DNA of 64,000 bases, taken from the NCBI GenBank assembly GCA_910577375.1, contig CAJTLT010000005.1, positions 1 through 64,000 of the forward strand, written 5' to 3'. The notes under the pieces were generated by a model. That model did not search any database. It was not told where the DNA came from and saw only the letters and a list, made by a program, of their open reading frames with translations. This stretch comes from an uncultured Christensenella sp. (GTDB taxonomy: Bacteria; Bacillota; Clostridia; Christensenellales; Borkfalkiaceae). Position numbers and translations under genes: made by a program. Shown here piece by piece: positions 24,044 to 31,590 of the stretch; the first letter of the stretch is position 1; every line of letters begins with the position of its first letter.

Positions 24044-24087
24044 GCGGCTCTTACAGTGGTTTCCTTAGGGAATTATGGGCAAGCCGC
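24044..24087 (+). other. Structured 3' element after the SSB gene
   Basis: GCGGCT (24044-24049) pairs with AGCCGC (24082-24087), and an inner TTCC/GGAA stem (24061-24064 with 24069-24072) sits between, just before a strong terminator. It may be a 3' UTR fold or a small RNA; no known family was recognised. Confidence 0.35.
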
Positions 24088-24092
24088 AGACG

Positions 24093-24127
24093 AACAAGCG
24101 CGGCGTGAAACCGCGCTTGTTTTTTTG
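24093..24127 (+). terminator. Intrinsic terminator after the SSB gene
   Basis: A stem of at least 9 bp (CAAGCGCGG 24095-24103 with CCGCGCTTG 24111-24119) is followed by seven Ts. Confidence 0.9.
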
Positions 24128-24201
24128 TGCGGTCAAAACGCTCCGCGCGGGCAAATATAATTTGTGCGGCGAAGAAAAATCCGTGTGGGCTTATCAACCG
24201 C

Positions 24202-24230
24202 TTGTTTTTCCGCTTTCGATATGCTATAAT
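24202..24230 (+). promoter_or_regulatory. Promoter of the AT-rich membrane gene, with structured leader
   Basis: TTGTTT (24202-24207), 17 bp, TATAAT (24225-24230). The leader of about 90 nt to ATG 24327 contains hairpins CGTTAA/TTAACG (near 24237-24256) and GGCATTT/AAATGCC (near 24285-24304). Confidence 0.55.
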
Positions 24231-24326
24231 GCTTTACGTTAAGCTGTAATTTAACGCAGTAAATAATTAAAATAAAGTTACTGAGGCATTTTGTAAGAAA
24301 TGCCGTTATGGAGTTGAAGTATTGTA

Positions 24327-24869
24327 ATGCGAAAAAGTCAAAGACTGCACGCTTTCAGCTGGTTAGGAGTGATTTTATCTGTTATAGTGCTTGCTGTATT
24401 CGGTTTTATTGGTGCTAAATCTACTTTAGATTATAATTATTGTAAAGAACTTCAAACAGCAATAGATAAAGGTATAATAGTTGAAGCTGAAATTGTTGCT
24501 TTAGTGCATACTTCTGGTGGAAAGAACAGCGGTTCTATCTATAATATTATGTACCGATATACAGATCAAGACGGTATAGTATATGAAAGTTATTGCGGGC
24601 GCGGCAATTATGAGACAGAAGCAGAAGATCGTAAACGCATAGGTGAAAAGGTTAATGTTTACATTGGCGGGTTGAGCGCGACTGGGCGACCTTTAAGCAG
24701 AGCAGTGTGCTATGGTACGGAAGTTGATGTTAGCCTATACATTATCGTGATGAGTGTTTTTTACTCAGCTATTGTACTTTACATTTTTGCCGTTATTTTA
24801 TATTGCTTGTTCTTTTATAATAAGTTGCCTTTTCAAAAAAAGAAATCTGATAATACGGAAAAGGCGTAA
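24327..24869 (+). CDS. Membrane protein with two spans, DUF3592-like
   Basis: This 180-residue protein has a membrane segment at about 12-30 (WLGVILSVIVLAVFGFIG) and another near 139-162, enclosing an extracytoplasmic region with beta strands (IVEAEIVALV, YNIMYRYTDQDG, VNVYIGG). That layout resembles DUF3592-type envelope proteins. Codon usage is clearly more AT-rich (TTA, ATA, GAT) than in the flanking core genes, which suggests it was acquired. It has its own promoter and is isolated from its neighbours, with hairpins before and after. The function is unknown. Confidence 0.65.
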   Translation: MRKSQRLHAFSWLGVILSVIVLAVFGFIGAKSTLDYNYCKELQTAIDKGIIVEAEIVALVHTSGGKNSGSIYNIMYRYTDQDGIVYESYCGRGNYETEAEDRKRIGEKVNVYIGGLSATGRPLSRAVCYGTEVDVSLYIIVMSVFYSAIVLYIFAVILYCLFFYNKLPFQKKKSDNTEKA

Positions 24870-24986
24870 AACCGCCTGCGATATTTTTTAAGAAATATCG
24901 GTAAAAAAGCAAACATTTTAATTTAAATTTAACGAATAAGGCGCACCTTTGCAATGGGTGACTAATGCGTTAACTTATGTATAGCA

Positions 24987-25018
24987 AAAGGCTCTCGGTA
25001 ATTTGCCGAGAGCCTTTA
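24987..25018. terminator. Terminator hairpin after the AT-rich gene
   Basis: A 12-bp perfect stem (AAAGGCTCTCGG 24987-24998 with its complement 25006-25017) with a short T stretch. 24870-24980 holds nothing else recognisable. Confidence 0.75.
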
Positions 25019-25171
25019 ACATAATGTTAATTCTCTATGGAACGCACACGTTTTTCCCGCCGCCGCTTTTAAAATCTGTAAATACTGAGTGAAACGGTAT
25101 TTAACGGTAAAAATATCCGCATTTGACTTTAAATAAAAATTTTAAATATTGCTTTCGCCGCGTTTTTATTT

Positions 25172-25200
25172 TTGACTTTGAAATTTTGCGGGATTATAAT
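25172..25200 (+). promoter_or_regulatory. Promoter of the MATE gene with a very short leader
   Basis: TTGACT (25172-25177), 17 bp, TATAAT (25195-25200), then 10 bases to ATG 25211, so the mRNA would have a leader of only a few bases. Confidence 0.7.
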
Positions 25201-25210
25201 ATTAGCCGAA

Positions 25211-26617
25211 ATGAAGAAGAGTAAAACGGTAAATTTAACAAGCGGCAATCTCTGGAAAACTTTGCTCTTATATTCTCTGCCCCTTTTCGGCAGCGCGCTC
25301 GTTCAGCAAATGTATTCTTTGGTGGATTTGCTTGTCGTGGGCAATTTTGCAAAAGAAGGAGCGCTCGCGGTGGACGCAATAGGGAACGCCACCGTAATCA
25401 TAAATATTCTGCTTGCTTTCGCGCTCGGCGCAAACGGCGGCTGTGCGGTAATAGTTGCCCGCTACTTCGGAGAGGGCGATAACAAAAGAGTAAGGGAAAC
25501 GGTGAACACCGCGTTCGTTTCCTATACGGTTTTATGCGCCGCGATAATGGTATTCGGCTTTTCGCTTGCAAACGTGGCGTTGGGCGCTCTCGGCGTTCAC
25601 GGCGCGTATTATTCCGATTGCTTGGACTATTTATACATATATATCGGCTCTCTGCCGTTCGTGTTTTTGTATAATCTCGGATGCGGAATCTGCTCGGCTT
25701 TGGGCGACAGTAAATCGCCTTTTATTTTCCTTGTGATATCTTCTGTTTTAAACGTAGGGCTGGATATATGCTTTGTTTACGCGCTTAATATGGACGTTGC
25801 GGGCGCGGCGTGGGCAACGTTTATTTCTCAGGCGGCGGCTTGTATTTTAACCGTTTTCGTTCTGGTCGGAAAGCTCCGTTCAATCAAAACCGAAGATAAA
25901 CCCAAAGTTTTCGACAAGCGGCTTTTAAAAGAACTGACTATCACTTCCGTGCCCATAATATTGCAGCAAAGCTTTGTTTCGGTCGGCAATTTTTTCGTAA
26001 ACCGCTGTATAAACGGAATAGACGAAAACGGCGACGCAATTACGGGCTTTACAACTGCGTTCAAGGTTATAATTATGTGTACGATGAGTACGGTTGCGAT
26101 GACGAACGGGTTTTCCAACTTTGCCTCTCAAAACCGTGCGGCGGGGCAATACGGCAGAATAAAAAAAGGCTTTTGGATAATGCTTTTATATATGCTTGTC
26201 GTTTGCGCGGTGTTTATGGCGGTATTCATATCGTGCCCCGAATTTTTAACAAAGGTGTTCATTCAGGAAGAAAAGCTTACGGAAGAGGCTATGTCTTATT
26301 CGGTAATGTTCCTTACGATAGTTTCTTGTTTTCTTCCCACGGTCGGCGTTAAAATTATGGCGGACGGAGCCGTACGCGGCTGCGGCGGGAATATAGGCTT
26401 TACTATAAGCACGTTCGCGGATTTGATAATAAGGGTTGTGCTGGTTTACGTTCTCACAGGAGCGGGCTGGGGATTTTCCGGAGTTTGCTGGGCGTGGGCG
26501 ATAGGCTGGGGTATAGGTATGGTTATCGCCGCGCTGTTCTGGTTTTTGCAAGTGCGCAAAATGCCGCGTACGGATGCGGAACAAGGCGGTCAGCCGCTTA
26601 AAGAAGATATCGTTTGA
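25211..26617 (+). CDS. MATE family multidrug/metabolite exporter
   Basis: The protein of 468 residues has twelve predicted membrane segments in two six-helix halves. The N-terminal NLWKTLLLYSLPLFGSALVQQMYSLVD, with VDLLVVGNF, and the mirrored KELTITSVPIILQQSFVS at the start of the second half are characteristic of MATE transporters, which export drugs or metabolites against H+ or Na+. I start it at ATG 25211, after the -10 box; codons further upstream lie in the promoter. It ends just before the lgt promoter. The substrate cannot be inferred. Confidence 0.92.
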   Translation: MKKSKTVNLTSGNLWKTLLLYSLPLFGSALVQQMYSLVDLLVVGNFAKEGALAVDAIGNATVIINILLAFALGANGGCAVIVARYFGEGDNKRVRETVNTAFVSYTVLCAAIMVFGFSLANVALGALGVHGAYYSDCLDYLYIYIGSLPFVFLYNLGCGICSALGDSKSPFIFLVISSVLNVGLDICFVYALNMDVAGAAWATFISQAAACILTVFVLVGKLRSIKTEDKPKVFDKRLLKELTITSVPIILQQSFVSVGNFFVNRCINGIDENGDAITGFTTAFKVIIMCTMSTVAMTNGFSNFASQNRAAGQYGRIKKGFWIMLLYMLVVCAVFMAVFISCPEFLTKVFIQEEKLTEEAMSYSVMFLTIVSCFLPTVGVKIMADGAVRGCGGNIGFTISTFADLIIRVVLVYVLTGAGWGFSGVCWAWAIGWGIGMVIAALFWFLQVRKMPRTDAEQGGQPLKEDIV

Positions 26618-26642
26618 CACGCGCATAAATAAAGAGTATAAT
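26614..26642 (+). promoter_or_regulatory. lgt promoter
   Basis: TTGACA (26614-26619), 17 bp, TATAAT (26637-26642); the -35 box overlaps the stop codon of the MATE gene. AAAGGA precedes the ATG. Confidence 0.8.
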
Positions 26643-26673
26643 AATTTTTAATTAAAACCAAAAGGATAAAAAA

Positions 26674-27660
26674 ATGCATCCCCAACCTTTATTTGAAATT
26701 TTCGGGCAAGGGGTTTACGCTTACGGCATATGTATGGCCGTCGGCATAATCGCCTGCTTCGGTTTTTTGCTTTTTGCAATGTGGTATAAAAATTTCAACG
26801 AAGAAGCCACGGATAAAGTGCTTTTAATCGGGCTTTTCGGAACGGGCTTCGGCATATTCGCCGCAATGCTCTTTCAGTCTGTATACGACGTTATTGCAAA
26901 TCCTTCGGCGGGCTTCAAGCTCGGCGGTATGACTTTTATCGGCGGACTTATCGGCGGTGTCGGAAGCTTTTTGGCGGTATGGAACATTTACGTATACGTA
27001 ATTGCTCCGCGCACAAAAATCAAGCTTTTGAAAAACAATATGAACGCCGGACTTACCGACGCTCTGCCGTTCATACCCATAGGTATAGCCATAGCGCACG
27101 CTTTCGGCAGATTCGGCTGTTTCTGGGGCGGATGCTGTTACGGTCAGCCCGCTGAATGGGGCTTGCCTTGTTCCCAGTATGACAATATTCCGAGAATTCC
27201 CACACAGCTTTTCGAGATGTCGTTCCTCTTTTTGCTGGCGGGGGTAATGGCGCTTTTATATTTCAAATTCAAATTTAATTATAACTTCGGGCTTTATTCG
27301 ATTGCATACGGAATATGGCGCTTTATTCTTGAATTTTTCCGTGACGACTACCGCGGCGGAATAGAAGGCGCGGCTCTTTCGCCCTCCCAGATACAGAGCA
27401 TTATAATGGTGATTTTGGGCGTAGGGTATTTCTTCCTGCAATACTATCTGCTTTCCAAAATGATGAAACACCCCGAATTGCAGCCGAGGATAAAAACGGA
27501 AAAGAAAGCGGTTGCTTTGGCGGCGGATGGAAGCTCTGTTGCAAGCGGAACAACGGCTGAAACAAATAACGAAAACGTTGTTAACGAAGTTGCACAAAAC
27601 AACGGAAATGCCGAAAGCGAAAAAACGACCGCACAAAACAATGATAAAGAAGAAAATTAA
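26674..27660 (+). CDS. lgt: Prolipoprotein diacylglyceryl transferase
   Basis: Lgt attaches diacylglycerol from phosphatidylglycerol to the lipobox cysteine of prolipoproteins at the membrane. The 328-residue protein has seven hydrophobic segments, the Lgt signature HAFGRFGCFWGGCCYG (about 143-158) and the downstream arginine motif FFRDDYRGG. The last about 60 residues form a cytoplasmic tail rich in Ala, Asn, Glu and Thr that most Lgt proteins lack. A lipoprotein substrate is encoded in this window (39681-40679). It has its own promoter and terminator. Confidence 0.95.
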   Translation: MHPQPLFEIFGQGVYAYGICMAVGIIACFGFLLFAMWYKNFNEEATDKVLLIGLFGTGFGIFAAMLFQSVYDVIANPSAGFKLGGMTFIGGLIGGVGSFLAVWNIYVYVIAPRTKIKLLKNNMNAGLTDALPFIPIGIAIAHAFGRFGCFWGGCCYGQPAEWGLPCSQYDNIPRIPTQLFEMSFLFLLAGVMALLYFKFKFNYNFGLYSIAYGIWRFILEFFRDDYRGGIEGAALSPSQIQSIIMVILGVGYFFLQYYLLSKMMKHPELQPRIKTEKKAVALAADGSSVASGTTAETNNENVVNEVAQNNGNAESEKTTAQNNDKEEN

Positions 27661-27680
27661 GTTTTTATAATAAAGCTTTA

Positions 27681-27714
27681 AAAGCGGCGGAACTTACTGT
27701 TCCGCCGCTTTTTA
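27681..27714 (+). terminator. lgt terminator
   Basis: A 13-bp perfect stem (27681-27693 with 27699-27711) around TTACT, ending in Ts. Confidence 0.9.
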
Positions 27715-27828
27715 TTTTAAAAGTTTTTTATATAAATCGTGTTTTTGCGAATTAATCTTATTGATTACTTTTTTACAGATTTTACAGACACACCGCGAAA
27801 AAAACTTCCGTTGCCGTAGTTAGACATT

Positions 27829-27936
27829 TTATGACCGTAGTCTATTTTTTTTATTCGCTTCAACCGAATTTTTAGCTTCAATTACTTTGCTATGAGTTTT
27901 ACGCCAAACATAAGCAGTAACTTTATATTTTCTCAT
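27829..27936 (-). CDS. Possible small basic protein, perhaps frameshifted
   Basis: A 35-codon frame starts at ATG 27936 (MRKYKVTAYVWRKTHSK) with only a weak GGTG upstream. It passes a run of eight As and stops at 27829. Shifting one base at that run would extend it to 27765 and bring in IDYGHKMSNYG, which resembles the D-Y-G-Y-K stretch of the 34-residue protein at 357-461. So this is either a short gene, a frameshifted relic of the same small-protein type, or a programmed slippage site. The rest of 27715-28040 holds nothing recognisable. Confidence 0.35.
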   Translation of the reverse strand: MRKYKVTAYVWRKTHSKVIEAKNSVEANKKNRLRS

Positions 27937-28043
27937 TTTGCACCATCATTTTATAAAAAATATTACAAACCCCATATTCGGGATTGCAACAAGTATAAAA
28001 CTTCACGGGGTTTATATTTAATAAAAAAATATGTGTTCTTTTA

Positions 28044-28072
28044 TTGAAAATTTACAATTTTTATGATATAAT
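28044..28072 (+). promoter_or_regulatory. Hydrogenase promoter
   Basis: TTGAAA (28044-28049), 17 bp, TATAAT (28067-28072), upstream of ATG 28102. Confidence 0.75.
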
Positions 28073-28101
28073 CTGCGGTAGTAAAAACTGAGAGAAAAAT
28101 T

Positions 28102-29616
28102 ATGAAAAGTCAAAGCGTTGTAACAGAATTAAGAAGAAAAATTTTTACCGAAGTCGCGCGCGTTGCGTACGAATCGGATAATCCCGCAAACGATTTGGAA
28201 GAAATTCCTTATTTAATCACTCCCGACGAAGTTCCCAAATACCGCGAAAGTATTTACCGCGAAAGGCAGATTGCATCGGAAAGAGTTCGCCTTGCGATGG
28301 GGCTTTCGTTGCGCCCCGCAAACAAACCCGTACATATCACCGCAGGCGTTGATAAAAGCACTATTGCAGATAAATATTACGAGCCGCCTTTGATGCAGGT
28401 AATTCCTTCGGCTTGCGACGCTTGCCCCGATAACGAGTACGTTGTTTCAGACCAGTGCCGCAACTGCGTTTCGCATGCGTGCATTAAAAGCTGCCCCAAA
28501 GGCGCTGTTTCCATCGTAAACGGAAAGGCGTTTATAGATCAGTCGAAATGTATCAAGTGCGGCAGATGTAAAGCCGCCTGCCCTTACGACGCAATCGCGC
28601 ACCATATCCGCCCTTGTGCCTCGGCTTGCGGGGTGAAGGCTATTTCTTCCGACGAGTACGGAAGAGCGCATATCGATAACGATATCTGCGTTGCTTGCGG
28701 GCAGTGTATGTCGGCGTGCCCTTTCGGCGCAATCGCGGATAAATCGCAGATATATCAGCTTATTCAGGCTATCAAACAAGGCGACGAGGTTGTCGCCGCC
28801 GTTGCGCCCGCGATAATCGGGCAGTTCGGCGCAAAAGTAACCGCGGGGAAAGTAAAATCCGCTTTGCTTGCGCTCGGTTTCAAAGACGTTTACGAAGTAG
28901 CTGTGGGTGCGGACGTCGGCTGTATTGCGGAGGCGCACCATTATGTAAAAGAAGTCGCGTCGGGAAAACTTCCGTTCCTTTTCACAAGCTGTTGCCCCGC
29001 GTGGGCGGTGCTTGTCAAAAAGCAGTTCCCCGACCTTGCGAGCGAGGTTTCGCAGGAGCTTACGCCTATGGTGGCGACGGCGCGTTCCATTAAGGTGAAC
29101 CGCCCCGATGCAAGGGTTGTGTTTATAGGACCGTGCGCGGCTAAAAAGCTTGAAGCTTCCCGTCGCACGATACGCAGCTTCGTTGACTTTGTTATCACGT
29201 TCGAAGAGCTTGCGGGAATGTTTGACGCGAAAGGGTTGAAGCTGGAAGAGCTTGAAGAACTCCCCGTAAGTTTTCAGGCTACTGGCGCGGGGCGCGGCTA
29301 CGCTTGTTCGGGCGGGGTTGCAAGCGCCATAGAAAAATGTATTAACGAATATTATCCCGAGACGGAAGTTAAAATCCAGCACGCGGAGGGGCTTTCCGAC
29401 TGTAAAAAGGTTTTAACGCTGGCAAAGGCGGGCAAACTCAACGGATATATGATTGAGGGTATGGGCTGCCCCGGCGGCTGCGTTGCGGGAGTTGGAACGA
29501 TAATTCCTCCCGAACGCGCGAAATTCGCCGTTGAACAGCTTGTAAAACAGAGCGAAGAGCCTATTCCTCCCAAAGAAATGGAAGATTTGGCGGAAAAACT
29601 CAATAAAATGAATTGA
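28102..29616 (+). CDS. [FeFe] hydrogenase, group B-like, with ferredoxin domain
   Basis: This 504-residue monomeric-type hydrogenase has an N-terminal region with cysteines (CDACPDNEYVVSDQCRNC), two [4Fe-4S] ferredoxin motifs (CIKCGRCKAACPY and CVACGQCMSACPF, about 153-215) and the H-cluster domain. Its three signatures are TSCCPAW (about 295), IGPCAAKK in place of MPCTAKK, and EGMGCPGGCVAGVGT. This pattern resembles the group B [FeFe] enzymes of Clostridia, whose physiological role is less clear than that of group A. Cofactor assembly genes (HydEFG) are not in the window. A probable ferredoxin-linked thioredoxin reductase follows. It would take electrons from ferredoxin in the cytoplasm. Confidence 0.92.
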   Translation: MKSQSVVTELRRKIFTEVARVAYESDNPANDLEEIPYLITPDEVPKYRESIYRERQIASERVRLAMGLSLRPANKPVHITAGVDKSTIADKYYEPPLMQVIPSACDACPDNEYVVSDQCRNCVSHACIKSCPKGAVSIVNGKAFIDQSKCIKCGRCKAACPYDAIAHHIRPCASACGVKAISSDEYGRAHIDNDICVACGQCMSACPFGAIADKSQIYQLIQAIKQGDEVVAAVAPAIIGQFGAKVTAGKVKSALLALGFKDVYEVAVGADVGCIAEAHHYVKEVASGKLPFLFTSCCPAWAVLVKKQFPDLASEVSQELTPMVATARSIKVNRPDARVVFIGPCAAKKLEASRRTIRSFVDFVITFEELAGMFDAKGLKLEELEELPVSFQATGAGRGYACSGGVASAIEKCINEYYPETEVKIQHAEGLSDCKKVLTLAKAGKLNGYMIEGMGCPGGCVAGVGTIIPPERAKFAVEQLVKQSEEPIPPKEMEDLAEKLNKMN

Positions 29617-29618
29617 AA

Positions 29619-29641
29619 TAAGCCCCGATAACGGGGCTTAA
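29619..29641. terminator. Hairpin after the hydrogenase gene
   Basis: An inverted repeat TAAGCCCC/GGGGCTTA around 5 bases follows the stop codon. It is followed by As rather than Ts, so it may only weakly terminate and read-through into the next gene is likely. Confidence 0.4.
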
Positions 29642-29668
29642 AAAATATTTAACGGAAATAATTTAATT

Positions 29669-30526
29669 ATGTTGTATGATATCGCAATAATAGGCGGCGG
29701 CCCCGCGGGCGTTTCCGCGGCAATCAACGCGAAAATATTAAACAAAAATTTTATATGGTTTTCAAGCCACAGCGTTTCCCGAAAGGTTGCACGGGCGGAG
29801 CTTATAAAAAATTATGCGGGTTTGCCGAACGTTACGGGCGCAGAGCTTGGCTGGACGTTGAACAACCATATTGAAAGTATGGGGATAGAAAGGGTTGAAG
29901 AAGTTATAACCGGCGTTTATGAAACGGGCGGCAAGTTCACTTTGCTTGCGGGCAACAAGGATTACGAGGCGAAAACCGTTATTTTATGTCTCGGGGTTCA
30001 GGCGCAGAAACCCGTAAACGGCGAAGAGGAATTTCTTGGACGCGGGGTGAGCTATTGCGCAACTTGCGACGGAAATCTTTATAAAGGCAAAACTATTGCC
30101 GTGGTTTGCACGGATAAAAATTTCGAGCATGAAGCAGAGTATTTATGCTCGCTTGCGAAAAAAGCGTACGTTATGCCGTTTTATAAAGATTACCGCATAT
30201 CGGCGGAAAACGCGGAAATAATTCTGAAAGCTCCCGTTGAATTTGCCGGCGGGTTAAAGGTTAACGAGGTTGTTTTCAAAGACGGTAAAATTGCGGTTGA
30301 CGGAGTGTTCGTTTTGAAATCCTCAATTTCGCCCGCAACGCTTGTTCACGGTTTAAAAACAGAGGACGGGCATATTTGCGTTAACAGAAGGCTTGAAACC
30401 AACATTGCGGGGGTGTTTGCCGCGGGGGATTGCACGGGCAGACCTTATCAATATATGAAAGCGGCGGGGGAGGGCAACGTTGCCGTTCATTCTGTGGTTG
30501 AGTATTTAAGCGCGGTTAAACAGTAA
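29669..30526 (+). CDS. Thioredoxin-reductase-like flavoprotein, probably ferredoxin-dependent
   Basis: The 285-residue protein has the FAD motif IAIIGGGPAGVSAA (5-18), the redox-active CATCDG (about 128-133) and the FAD-contact GVFAAGDCTG near the C-terminus, as in thioredoxin reductases. The NADPH-binding segment, normally GGGNSA followed by HRR, reads VVCTDKNFEHEA and VMPFYKDY instead, so it should not use NADPH. That is the description of the flavin-type ferredoxin-thioredoxin reductases known from Clostridium. Its position directly after an [FeFe] hydrogenase, 52 bases away, fits a ferredoxin link. No thioredoxin gene is nearby. Confidence 0.85.
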   Translation: MLYDIAIIGGGPAGVSAAINAKILNKNFIWFSSHSVSRKVARAELIKNYAGLPNVTGAELGWTLNNHIESMGIERVEEVITGVYETGGKFTLLAGNKDYEAKTVILCLGVQAQKPVNGEEEFLGRGVSYCATCDGNLYKGKTIAVVCTDKNFEHEAEYLCSLAKKAYVMPFYKDYRISAENAEIILKAPVEFAGGLKVNEVVFKDGKIAVDGVFVLKSSISPATLVHGLKTEDGHICVNRRLETNIAGVFAAGDCTGRPYQYMKAAGEGNVAVHSVVEYLSAVKQ

Positions 30527-30617
30527 AATTTTCACCAAATTATCACCTGTTTTTGCACATAAAACGCTCTGAAATTGCAACTTTTCACAATTAACCGATA
30601 TGTGATTTTGGAAAATA

Positions 30618-30650
30618 AAAGCGCCGCGGGCATCGCCCGCGGCGCTTTTT
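30618..30650. terminator. GC-rich terminator with CCGCGGGC core
   Basis: An 11-bp stem (GCGCCGCGGGC 30621-30631 with 30635-30645) around ATC is followed by five Ts and preceded by As, so it works for both convergent genes. Confidence 0.9.
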
Positions 30651-30900
30651 AATTTGTCGGTTTGTTCAGATTTTTTATAAGTTCGTTTCTTTCTTTAAGT
30701 TCGTTTATAACGGCTTTTATGCTTTCGGTTATCTTTTGTAAATTATCCTCTTTTTTATTTTTGCGCTGTTCCCATAAAATGCAGTTTTCCGATTTGCAGT
30801 TTTTTGTGCAATGCCCGCCGAAGAAATTTATTCCGTTTTCGTCTTCAATAAAAAATCTGAGATAAAATTTACAGCTTTCGCAATTATTACAATATTTCAC
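30649..30900 (-). CDS. Small cysteine-rich protein
   Basis: This is 83 residues. The first 45 carry seven cysteines (CNNCESC, then CTKNC, then C near ENCILWEQ), suggesting one or two metal-binding sites; the rest is a helical, charged segment (about 48-80). It starts at GTG 30900 with AAAGG 8 bases upstream. It is divergent from the XRE gene at 30984, and a 17-bp palindrome lies between them. I do not recognise the family. It could be a small regulator partner, since several XRE modules pair with such proteins, but nothing proves it. Confidence 0.6.
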   Translation of the reverse strand: MKYCNNCESCKFYLRFFIEDENGINFFGGHCTKNCKSENCILWEQRKNKKEDNLQKITESIKAVINELKERNELIKNLNKPTN

Positions 30901-30912
30901 TTGTATAACCTT

Positions 30913-30929
30913 TGTAGCATATTGCTACA
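30913..30929. promoter_or_regulatory. Palindromic operator between Cys-rich and XRE genes
   Basis: TGTAGCA (30913-30919) and TGCTACA (30923-30929) form a perfect 7-bp dyad around TAT. It overlaps the likely -35 region of the XRE gene (TTGCTA 30922-30927) and lies just before the GTG of the divergent gene, so one regulator could control both. The XRE protein is the obvious candidate. Confidence 0.55.
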
Positions 30930-30983
30930 TTTTTGCTTAATAATAAAACAAATTGAAATAATTGTCAAGAGGAAAGTGTTCTG

Positions 30984-31190
30984 ATGAAAATTTTTCAACA
31001 GCGGATTATCGAACAGCGAAAACTGTACGGATATACAATTGAACAAATGAGCGAAAAGCTGGGTATAAAGCACCCTTCTTATATAAGATATGAAAACGGT
31101 ACTGCCGAACCGACGCAGGAAAATCTTGTAAAGATAGCGGATATTTTCGACGTGTCGGTGGATTATCTGTTGGGAAGAAAAGAGTTATAG
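30984..31190 (+). CDS. Small XRE-family regulator, copy 1
   Basis: This 68-residue protein is a single Cro/CI-type helix-turn-helix (residues about 8-60): TIEQMSEKLGIKHPSYIRYE is the DNA-binding unit and the end NLVKIADIFDVSVDYLLGRK is the conserved C-terminal half of the domain. GAGGAAA lies before ATG 30984. From residue 32 onward it is nearly identical to copy 2 at 31271, and the downstream terminator is the same, showing a tandem duplication. The first half differs, so the two may recognise different DNA or ligands. Confidence 0.85.
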   Translation: MKIFQQRIIEQRKLYGYTIEQMSEKLGIKHPSYIRYENGTAEPTQENLVKIADIFDVSVDYLLGRKEL

Positions 31191-31198
31191 AAAACAAA

Positions 31199-31234
31199 CC
31201 CTCCGTGAGAAGTTCCGCGGCGGGTTATTTTTAT
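31199..31234 (+). terminator. Terminator of XRE copy 1
   Basis: CCCTCCG (31199-31205) pairs with CGGCGGG (31218-31224), one G-U pair included, followed by TTATTTTTA. Confidence 0.7.
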
Positions 31235-31270
31235 TTGAGCAAAATATTACTTTGAGGTTAATTATTTGTA

Positions 31271-31477
31271 ATGTTTGTTTTCAGTGAAAGATTATTGAAT
31301 TTGCGTAAAACGTACGGTTATACTCAAAGATATATGGCTAAACAACTTAATGTTGCCCAGCCGTCTTATATAAGGTATGAGCAAGGCACTGCCGAACCGA
31401 CGCAGGAAAACCTTGTGAAGATAGCGGATATTTTCGACGTGTCGGTAGATTATCTGTTGGGAAGAAAAGAGTTATAG
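31271..31477 (+). CDS. Small XRE-family regulator, copy 2
   Basis: Also 68 residues, with helix-turn-helix TQRYMAKQLNVAQPSYIRYE and the same 36-residue C-terminal half as copy 1. Its N-terminal 32 residues (MFVFSERLLNLRKTYGY) diverge. The upstream gap is too short and repeat-derived to show a clear separate promoter; it may depend on read-through past the terminator of copy 1 or on a weak promoter in the duplicated spacer. The regulatory target is unknown. Confidence 0.85.
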   Translation: MFVFSERLLNLRKTYGYTQRYMAKQLNVAQPSYIRYEQGTAEPTQENLVKIADIFDVSVDYLLGRKEL

Positions 31478-31485
31478 AAAACAAA

Positions 31486-31519
31486 CCCTCCGTGAGAAGT
31501 TCCGCGGCGGGTTATTTTT
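31486..31519 (+). terminator. Terminator of XRE copy 2
   Basis: It has the same stem as the copy 1 terminator (31486-31492 with 31505-31511) and the same T-rich tail. Confidence 0.7.
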
Positions 31520-31556
31520 ATTAAGCAAAATATTACTTTAAGAGTGTGTATTTACA

Positions 31557-31586
31557 ATGTTTGTTTTCGGTAAGAAAAGAACTTAA
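31557..31586 (+). pseudogene. Remnant of a third XRE copy
   Basis: The sequence after copy 2 repeats its upstream spacer and then the first codons (MFVF), followed directly by codons resembling the last ones of the gene (GKKRT against GRKEL) and a stop. The middle of the gene, including the helix-turn-helix, is deleted. This looks like the collapse of a third copy by recombination within the array. Confidence 0.65.
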
Positions 31587-31590
31587 ACAA

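Larger units (their letters stand above)
30984..31586 (+). repeat. Tandem repeat of about 287 bp carrying XRE genes
   Basis: Starts of successive copies lie at 30984, 31271 and 31557 (spacing 287 and 286). Copies 1 and 2 share the last two thirds of the gene, the terminator and the intergenic bases. The 3' unit is reduced to its first 10 codons (see 31557). This is a gene duplication with loss of most of the third copy. Confidence 0.8.

Noticed and set aside
24044..24127. SRP RNA or tmRNA
   Set aside because: The conserved SRP core (GGAAGCAG-type loop) and a tRNA-like domain are absent.
28447..29382. Long antisense frame of 311 codons in the hydrogenase gene
   Set aside because: It is a by-product of the codon bias of the strong hydrogenase gene; the sense protein has clear motifs.
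30984..31586. CRISPR-like or short satellite repeat
   Set aside because: The repeats are about 287 bp and each carries a gene; there are no spacers of uniform length. No CRISPR array was seen in the window.
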